From assembly GCA_019695115.1 (NCBI GenBank), contig JAIBAP010000003.1:108746-172745 (forward strand): a stretch of 64,000 nt of DNA. Reading direction: 5' to 3'. Each line of letters starts with the position of its first letter. Position 1 is the stretch's first letter. Positions 58,568 to 64,000 of the stretch are shown piece by piece. The translations under genes were made by a program, and so were the position numbers. The notes under the pieces are model-generated. The model saw only the letters and a list, made by a program, of their open reading frames with translations. It was not told the DNA's origin and did not search any database. The DNA comes from Caldilineales bacterium. GTDB taxonomy: Bacteria > Chloroflexota > Anaerolineae > J102.

Positions 58568-61507
58568 ATGTCTCGGAAAGCATTGTTCCATGTTGTCTTT
58601 GTGTTCGTTCTCCTGGCCATGCTGGCAGCGTGCGCCGGTCAGACGACGCCCGCCCCCACCCAGGCCCCGGCAGAAGAGCCGACGACTGCTCCCGTCGCGG
58701 AAGAAGGGCCTGTCAAGGGCAAGTTCTACTGGGTGCAGAGTTCGGCCTGGCATCCTGTGCACCAGTACACACAGCAGGGCTTCCTGGCCGGCTGCGCCTC
58801 GCTGGGCCTGGACTGCGAGTTGGCGACCACCGACGAGAACACGCTCGACGCCCTGGTGGCCCTGGCCGACCAGGTTGTGTCGCGACCCGACGCCAAGGGC
58901 GTGGCCATGTGGTTCGGCGGTCTGCCGGTAGCCAAGCCGATCATCGAGAAGGCGAAGGCGAACGGCATCGCCGTGGCCTTGCCGCACTTCCCGGTGGAGG
59001 AGGGTTTCTACGCCGACAACGCCGTTCAGATCGCCGCCGACACCTCGAAGTATCCCGACCCGGTGGCGAAGGCGATGTGCGAGGAGTTGAAGAAGCAAGG
59101 CCAGACCTCGGGCTCGATCGCCGTCACCGAGAACAACCACAACGCCACCGAGGACAAGGTGGCCGAGGTGTTCACCGCCGGGATCAAGAAGTACTGCCCT
59201 GAGTTCACCGTCTTGCCGGTGGAGTTGGAGGGGCCGGAACCCACCCAGGCCATCGCCGTGGCGTCATCGATCATCCAGGCCAACCCCGACATCGTGGCGG
59301 CGCTCTCGACCACCGGCGGCGGCCCCACCACCTGGGCGGGCGCCCAGAAGGAAACGGGCAAGAAGATCGTGGCCGCTGGCATGGATGCCACCCGCGTCAA
59401 CCTCGACCTGGTGAAGAACGGCGAGGTGTGGGGTCTGGTGGCGCAGCCGCTGTACGAGGAAACCTTCGGCTCGGCCGAGTTGCTGTACAAGATGGCGAAC
59501 GGCGAGAAGGTCCCCTACTGGACGGTGCTCGACGCCCCCTTGGTGACCAAGGACAACACCCAGCCCTACTACGACCTCCTGGCCCAACTCGAACCCAAGT
59601 TCCGTAAGGACGCCAAGAACCCCGACGAAGCCAAGGCTGCCGAGAAGGTCAAGGGCAAGTTCTACTGGGTGCAGAGTTCGGCCTGGCATCCTGTGCATCA
59701 GTACACGCAGCAGGGCTTCCTGGCCGGCTGCGCCTCGCTGGGCCTGGACTGCGAGTTGGCAACCACCGACGAGAACACGCTCGACGCCCTGGTGGCCCTG
59801 GCCGACCAGGTTGTGTCTCGACCCGATGCCAAGGGCGTGGCCATGTGGTTCGGCGGTCTGCCGGTGGCCAAGCCGATCATCGAGAAGGCGAAGGCGAACG
59901 GCATCGCCGTGGCCCTGCCGCACTTCCCGGTGGAGGAGGGTTTCTACGCCGACAACGCCGTGCAGATCGCCGCCGACACCTCGAAGTATCCCGACCCGGT
60001 GGCGAAGGCGATGTGCGAGGAGTTGAAGAAGCAAGGCCAGACCTCGGGCTCGATCGCCGTCACCGAGAACAACCACAACGCCACCGAGGACAAGGTGGCC
60101 GAGGTGTTCACCGCCGGGATCAAGAAGTACTGCCCTGAGTTCACCGTCTTGCCGGTGGAGTTGGAGGGGCCGGAACCCACCCAGGCCATCGCCGTGGCGT
60201 CATCGATCATCCAGGCCAACCCCGACATCGTGGCGGCGCTCTCGACCACCGGCGGCGGCCCCACCACCTGGGCGGGCGCCCAGAAGGAAACGGGCAAGAA
60301 GATCGTGGCCGCTGGCATGGATGCCACCCGCGTCAACCTCGACCTGGTGAAGAACGGCGAGGTGTGGGGTCTGGTGGCGCAGCCGCTGTACGAGGAAACC
60401 TTCGGCTCGGCCGAGTTGCTGTACAAGATGGCGAACGGCGAGAAGGTCCCCTACTGGACGGTGCTCGACGCCCCCTTGGTGACCAAGGACAACACCCAGC
60501 CCTACTACGACCTCCTGGCCCAACTCGAACCCAAGTTCCGTAAGGACGCCAAGAACCCCGACGAAGCCAAGGCTGCCGAGAAGGTCAAGGGCAAGTTCTA
60601 CTGGGTGCAGAGTTCGGCCTGGCATCCTGTGCATCAGTACACGCAGCAGGGCTTCCTGGCCGGCTGCGCCTCGCTGGGCCTGGACTGCGAGTTGGCAACC
60701 ACCGACGAGAACACGCTCGACGCCCTGGTGGCCCTGGCCGACCAGGTTGTGTCTCGACCCGATGCCAAGGGCGTGGCCATGTGGTTCGGCGGTCTGCCGG
60801 TGGCCAAGCCGATCATCGAGAAGGCGAAGGCGAACGGCATCGCCGTGGCCCTGCCGCACTTCCCGGTGGAGGAGGGTTTCTACGCCGACAACGCCGTGCA
60901 GATCGCCGCCGACACCTCGAAGTATCCCGACCCGGTGGCGAAGGCGATGTGCGAGGAGTTGAAGAAGCAAGGCCAGACCTCGGGCTCGATCGCCGTCACC
61001 GAGAACAACCACAACGCCACCGAGGACAAGGTGGCCGAGGTGTTCACCGCCGGGATCAAGAAGTACTGCCCTGAGTTCACCGTCTTGCCGGTGGAGTTGG
61101 AGGGGCCGGAACCCACCCAGGCCATCGCCGTGGCGTCATCGATCATCCAGGCCAACCCCGACATCGTGGCGGCGCTCTCGACCACCGGCGGCGGCCCCAC
61201 CACCTGGGCGGGCGCCCAGAAGGAAACGGGCAAGAAGATCGTGGCCGCTGGCATGGATGCCACCCGCGTCAACCTCGACCTGGTGAAGAACGGCGAGGTG
61301 TGGGGTCTGGTGGCGCAGCCGCTGTACGAGGAAACCTTCGGCTCGGCCGAGTTGCTGTACAAGATGGCGAACGGCGAGAAGGTCCCCTACTGGACGGTGC
61401 TCGACGCCCCCTTGGTGACCAAGGACAACACCCAGCCCTACTACGACCTCCTGGCCCAACTCGAACCCAAGTTCCGTAAGGACGCCAAGAACCCCGACGA
61501 GAAGTGA
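58568..61507 (+). CDS. Sugar-binding lipoprotein with three near-identical domains
   Basis: A 979-residue ABC receptor. MSRKALFHVVFVFVLLAML then AACAG is a lipoprotein signal; a Thr/Pro/Ala linker follows. The rest is three tandem copies of a 312-residue type I periplasmic-binding domain (58712-59647, 59648-60583, 60584-61506), each beginning VKGKFYWVQSSAWHP. Copies are joined by a Lys/Glu/Ala-rich linker (KNPDEAKAAEK). Copies 2 and 3 look identical in DNA; copy 1 differs by about eight synonymous changes in its first third. Related receptors have one domain of about 320 residues. The start follows GGAGG. Three ligand sites tethered to one lipid anchor are expected. Confidence 0.92.
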   Translation: MSRKALFHVVFVFVLLAMLAACAGQTTPAPTQAPAEEPTTAPVAEEGPVKGKFYWVQSSAWHPVHQYTQQGFLAGCASLGLDCELATTDENTLDALVALADQVVSRPDAKGVAMWFGGLPVAKPIIEKAKANGIAVALPHFPVEEGFYADNAVQIAADTSKYPDPVAKAMCEELKKQGQTSGSIAVTENNHNATEDKVAEVFTAGIKKYCPEFTVLPVELEGPEPTQAIAVASSIIQANPDIVAALSTTGGGPTTWAGAQKETGKKIVAAGMDATRVNLDLVKNGEVWGLVAQPLYEETFGSAELLYKMANGEKVPYWTVLDAPLVTKDNTQPYYDLLAQLEPKFRKDAKNPDEAKAAEKVKGKFYWVQSSAWHPVHQYTQQGFLAGCASLGLDCELATTDENTLDALVALADQVVSRPDAKGVAMWFGGLPVAKPIIEKAKANGIAVALPHFPVEEGFYADNAVQIAADTSKYPDPVAKAMCEELKKQGQTSGSIAVTENNHNATEDKVAEVFTAGIKKYCPEFTVLPVELEGPEPTQAIAVASSIIQANPDIVAALSTTGGGPTTWAGAQKETGKKIVAAGMDATRVNLDLVKNGEVWGLVAQPLYEETFGSAELLYKMANGEKVPYWTVLDAPLVTKDNTQPYYDLLAQLEPKFRKDAKNPDEAKAAEKVKGKFYWVQSSAWHPVHQYTQQGFLAGCASLGLDCELATTDENTLDALVALADQVVSRPDAKGVAMWFGGLPVAKPIIEKAKANGIAVALPHFPVEEGFYADNAVQIAADTSKYPDPVAKAMCEELKKQGQTSGSIAVTENNHNATEDKVAEVFTAGIKKYCPEFTVLPVELEGPEPTQAIAVASSIIQANPDIVAALSTTGGGPTTWAGAQKETGKKIVAAGMDATRVNLDLVKNGEVWGLVAQPLYEETFGSAELLYKMANGEKVPYWTVLDAPLVTKDNTQPYYDLLAQLEPKFRKDAKNPDEK
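58712..61506. repeat. Three 936-bp tandem repeats within the binding-protein gene
   Basis: The period is exactly 936 bases (starts 58712, 59648 and 60584) and keeps the reading frame. The third copy ends early, at the gene stop. The near identity points to recent duplication or ongoing gene conversion. Confidence 0.97.
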
Positions 61508-61675
61508 TGATCGTCGTCCTCGCGGGCGCCGGAGCGTCTCTGGCGCCTGCGAGTTTCGGCAACTTGTTGCCGCGACGAACCAGGTTGATCCCCCGGTCTT
61601 TTCACGGCGAACTGGCCGGGGGATCAACCCAAGCCCGAACGGCGCCTTGCGCGGCACTGACGAGGAGAAGACCCC

Positions 61676-62467
61676 ATGACTGGCGAAGCGACACATGACC
61701 TTCACACCGGCGCTGCCCAACGGCAGCCTCTCCTGGAGGCCAAAGGTATTTCCAAGGCGTTCGGCCATGTCCAGGCCCTGGACAACGTGGATTTCGAGCT
61801 GTATCCGGCCGAAGTCGTGGCCCTGATCGGCGACAACGGCGCCGGCAAGTCGACGTTGGTCAAGATCCTTTCCGGCATCTATCGTAAGGACGCCGGCCAG
61901 ATCTACTTCGACGGCAAACCCGTCGAACTCCACGGCCCCAAGGATGCCGAACGGCTCGCCGGCATCTCGACCGTTTACCAGGACCTGGCGCTGGTGGATG
62001 TCCGCGACGTAGGCTCCAACATCTACCTGAACATGGAGCCGACCCGGCTGGGCTTCTTCATCAACTTCAAGAAGCTTTATGCCGATGCCAAGCGGGTGAT
62101 CGACGTTCTGCGCATCGATATGCCATCGGTGCGCGTCAACGTGGGCGAGCTGTCGGGCGGCCAGCGGCAGGGGGTGGCGATTTCGCGGGCGCTGGCGCGC
62201 GGGCGGCGCATCTTCATCATGGATGAGCCAACCGCCGCCCTGGGTGTGGAGCAGCAACACAAAGTGAATGACCTGATCTTGACCCTGAAAGCCGAAGGCA
62301 AGACGGTGCTGGTGATCAGCCACAATCTGGAGCATGTCTTCGCCGTCGCCGACCGCCTGGTGGTGTTGCGCCGCGGCAAGCGCGTGGGCACGCGCCTGAA
62401 AGCAGACACAACCCGAGAGGAGATCGTCGGGCTGATCACGGCCGCCATCAAGGGCGACGAGGGGTGA
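61676..62467 (+). CDS. Sugar ABC ATPase, single-domain CUT2 type
   Basis: A 263-residue ATPase: Walker A GDNGAGKST, signature LSGGQRQGV, Walker B IFIMDEPTAALG and H-loop VISHNLEHVF. RbsA-type ATPases usually have two such domains in about 500 residues; this one has one, as in FrcA-like systems, so it should work as a homodimer. The stop codon lies inside the first unit of a 7-bp repeat array. Confidence 0.92.
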   Translation: MTGEATHDLHTGAAQRQPLLEAKGISKAFGHVQALDNVDFELYPAEVVALIGDNGAGKSTLVKILSGIYRKDAGQIYFDGKPVELHGPKDAERLAGISTVYQDLALVDVRDVGSNIYLNMEPTRLGFFINFKKLYADAKRVIDVLRIDMPSVRVNVGELSGGQRQGVAISRALARGRRIFIMDEPTAALGVEQQHKVNDLILTLKAEGKTVLVISHNLEHVFAVADRLVVLRRGKRVGTRLKADTTREEIVGLITAAIKGDEG

Positions 62468-62591
62468 GGCGTGAAACGTGAGGCGTGAGGCGTGAGGCGT
62501 GAAACGTGAAACGTGAGGCGTGAAACGTGAGCAAGAAGCGGCCGGTTTTCACGGAACACGCAACACGGAACACGGAACACGGAACACAAGA
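62464..62591. repeat. Heptanucleotide arrays GTGAGGC/GTGAAAC and CACGGAA
   Basis: Nine GTGAGGC or GTGAAAC units (62464-62526) begin at the ATPase stop codon; after a short GC-rich stretch, five CACGGAA/CACGCAA units (62550-62584) follow. Confidence 0.92.
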
Positions 62592-62614
62592 TACGCAACA
62601 CCTGACAAACAAGA

Positions 62615-62948
62615 TCAGGGCTTTCCGTTTCTCATTTGATGCAAGAGAACTCCTCGATAGTGTGTCATGCTGAGCGGGTCAATCGGCCAACTTACATGGT
62701 GAAGACCATACCAGCGAAGCATCTCGCGCGTCTTAGGTCAGCACTAACGGAAAGGCATCATACAATTCATGAGATTTGGATGGCCCACGCGAGAACCTGT
62801 CCTGAGCGTAGCGAATGGATGCTTCGCTGGAATTCCTCTGCAACAACCTTTTGTGATCGACCCGCAGATGCTTCGTTTCACTCAGCATGACATAATTAGC
62901 ACTCTGACGCTTTACGACTCAGTGGATATGAGAACCGGAAAGCCCTGA
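62615..62948. mobile_element. MITE-like element with 21-bp inverted ends and 6-bp target duplication
   Basis: The 21-base ends (62615-62635 and 62928-62948) are inverted copies with one mismatch, beginning TCAGGGCTTTCCG. ACAAGA lies directly outside both ends (62609-62614 and 62949-62954), as a target-site duplication would. Inside, a second inverted pair TGTCATGCTGAG (62663-62674) and CTCAGCATGACA (62881-62892) is nested. No transposase is encoded, so it would depend on one elsewhere. Confidence 0.75.
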
Positions 62949-62992
62949 ACAAGATCGATTTACTGAGCAAAACATCGAAAAACGGTGAAATC

Positions 62993-63832
62993 ATGTCATT
63001 GAATGTCTATGATCTGAGCGGGAAACTCGTGCTCGTCACCGGCGCCGGCACCGGCATCGGGCGCGGCGTCGCCCTGGTGTTGGCCGAGATGGGCGCCGAT
63101 GTGGCGTTGCATTACGGTCGCAGCGCCGAGGGGGCGTTTGCCGCCGTCGAGCAGATCGAAGCCTGGGGCAGGCGGGCCATCGCCATTCAGGGCGACCTGG
63201 GCGAGGTGGCCGACTGCCGCCGTGTGGTGGACGAAGCCGCCGCCTTTTTGGGCGGTCTGGACGGCTTGGTGAACAACGCCGGCATCACCACCACCATCGA
63301 TTTCCTCGCTGTCACCGAAGAGCAGTTCAACCGCAGCTACAACCTGAATATTCGCGGCGAGTTCTTCTGCGCGCAACAGGCGGTGCGGCATATGATCGAG
63401 CGCGGGCGCTTGCTGCGCCAGCGCGACCCCGCCGGCCCATGGGCCGGCGGCAGCATCGTCAACATCTCGTCGGTGCACGGCATGTTGGGCTGTCCGGGGC
63501 ATTCGGTCTATGCCGGCACCAAGGGCGCCATCGATGCCTTCACCCGCGAGCTGGCTATCGAACTGATCCCGCTGCACATCCGCGCCAATGTGCTGGCCCC
63601 CGGCACCATCGAGGTGCCGAGCTACTGGCGCAAATCGCCGGGCTACACGCGTGCGGCCGGGAACAAGGTCGTGCCGTGGGGCCGGGTGGGCCTGCCGGAG
63701 GAGGTCGGTTATCTGGCCGCGTATTTGCTCGCCGACGCCTCCGAGTTCATGACCGGCTCGGTGCTCTACTTCGACGGCGGCCTCACTGCCAAAATGGCGC
63801 TGCCCGAACAGCCAGCGCAGAGTGAAGGGTAG
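62993..63832 (+). CDS. Short-chain dehydrogenase/reductase, sugar-dehydrogenase-like
   Basis: A 279-residue classical SDR. VTGAGTGIGRGVA binds the cofactor, LVNNAG follows, and SSVHG with YAGTKGA gives Ser, Tyr and Lys of the active site; the C-terminus SVLYFDGGLT is typical. Glucose- or galactose-dehydrogenase-like activity feeding the FAH- and DapA-like enzymes is a reasonable inference. A MITE-like insertion now separates it from the ABC genes. Confidence 0.9.
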   Translation: MSLNVYDLSGKLVLVTGAGTGIGRGVALVLAEMGADVALHYGRSAEGAFAAVEQIEAWGRRAIAIQGDLGEVADCRRVVDEAAAFLGGLDGLVNNAGITTTIDFLAVTEEQFNRSYNLNIRGEFFCAQQAVRHMIERGRLLRQRDPAGPWAGGSIVNISSVHGMLGCPGHSVYAGTKGAIDAFTRELAIELIPLHIRANVLAPGTIEVPSYWRKSPGYTRAAGNKVVPWGRVGLPEEVGYLAAYLLADASEFMTGSVLYFDGGLTAKMALPEQPAQSEG

Positions 63833-63833
63833 G

Positions 63834-63882
63834 AGTGGGCAGTGGTCAGTGATCAGTATTCAGTGGTCAGTGATCAGTATTC
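63834..63882. repeat. Heptanucleotide array AGTGGTC/AGTGATC/AGTATTC
   Basis: Seven 7-base units alternate among three variants after the SDR gene. The last 118 bases of the window hold no recognised gene. Confidence 0.85.
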
Positions 63883-64000
63883 AGATGCCGTTGGTTTATT
63901 TATGGTCAAGTAAAGTAGGCATGGAAACTGGTTGAACAATGGTTGAGCGTGTGGCAAAATGAGCGTCGGCCATAGACGTATGGCAGCAACTACAGCCAAG

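Noticed and set aside
58726..61012. Repeated minus-strand open frames opposite the triple receptor
   Set aside because: They recur only because the receptor DNA is triplicated; they are antisense shadows.

Overview
The window is GC-rich bacterial DNA with long, mostly co-directional operons for polysaccharide use and ABC transport. No rRNA, tRNA, CRISPR array or complete transposase was seen. Gene content suggests a heterotrophic Chloroflexota bacterium of the Anaerolineae/Caldilineae kind: lipoprotein sugar-binding proteins, a LacI-sensor/histidine-kinase hybrid, multi-modular GH16 enzymes and intergenic 7-bp repeat arrays. That assignment is inference; no marker gene here proves it.

Region 1 (1-5968) holds a UvrD-type helicase with an embedded DnaQ-like exonuclease (+), a small membrane protein and a minimal zinc metallopeptidase (-), a short-chain dehydrogenase and a DUF427 protein (+).

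Region 2 (6086-26346, all minus) is a coherent beta-1,3-glucan (laminarin-type) utilisation locus. In transcription order it encodes a LacI-sensor/histidine kinase/receiver/AraC hybrid, a stand-alone LacI DNA-binding domain, a sugar-binding lipoprotein, two MalFG-type permeases, a lipoprotein GH16, a GH16 without signal peptide, a large GH94-like phosphorylase candidate, two GH17-like enzymes and a giant secreted GH16. The inferred flow is outside cleavage by the two exported GH16 enzymes, import by the ABC system (its ATPase is not here), and cytoplasmic breakdown by GH16, GH17 and phosphorolysis.

Region 3 (26456-49964) is a patchwork that looks like a rearranged island. It has DUF547 and a broken redoxin joined to a truncated 6-phosphogluconate dehydrogenase, a CBM48 protein, a HAD phosphatase, a merR-merF-merA mercury operon, a transketolase fragment, a TVP38-type membrane protein, an Ynj-like ABC operon ending in nnrE, a GH63-like fragment, a halogenase-like flavoprotein, a CDP-alcohol phosphatidyltransferase, an SDR, ribA- and ribD-reductase-like genes, a glycogen debranching enzyme with a second CBM48 protein, a TauE/SafE exporter and about 1.4 kb of decayed sequence.

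Region 4 (49867-63832, all plus) is a second carbohydrate locus: GH36 alpha-galactosidase, URO-D-like protein, DapA/KDG-aldolase-like lyase, FadR-type GntR regulator, fumarylacetoacetate-hydrolase-family enzyme, two ribose-type permeases, a substrate-binding lipoprotein made of three near-identical 312-residue domains in one chain, a single-domain ATPase and an SDR. Two sigma70-like promoters (before the galactosidase and before gntR) carry the same palindrome just downstream of the -10 box.

Several intergenic gaps hold arrays of different 7-bp units, often as facing inverted arms. A 334-bp MITE-like element with 21-bp terminal inverted repeats and a 6-bp target duplication lies at 62615-62948.
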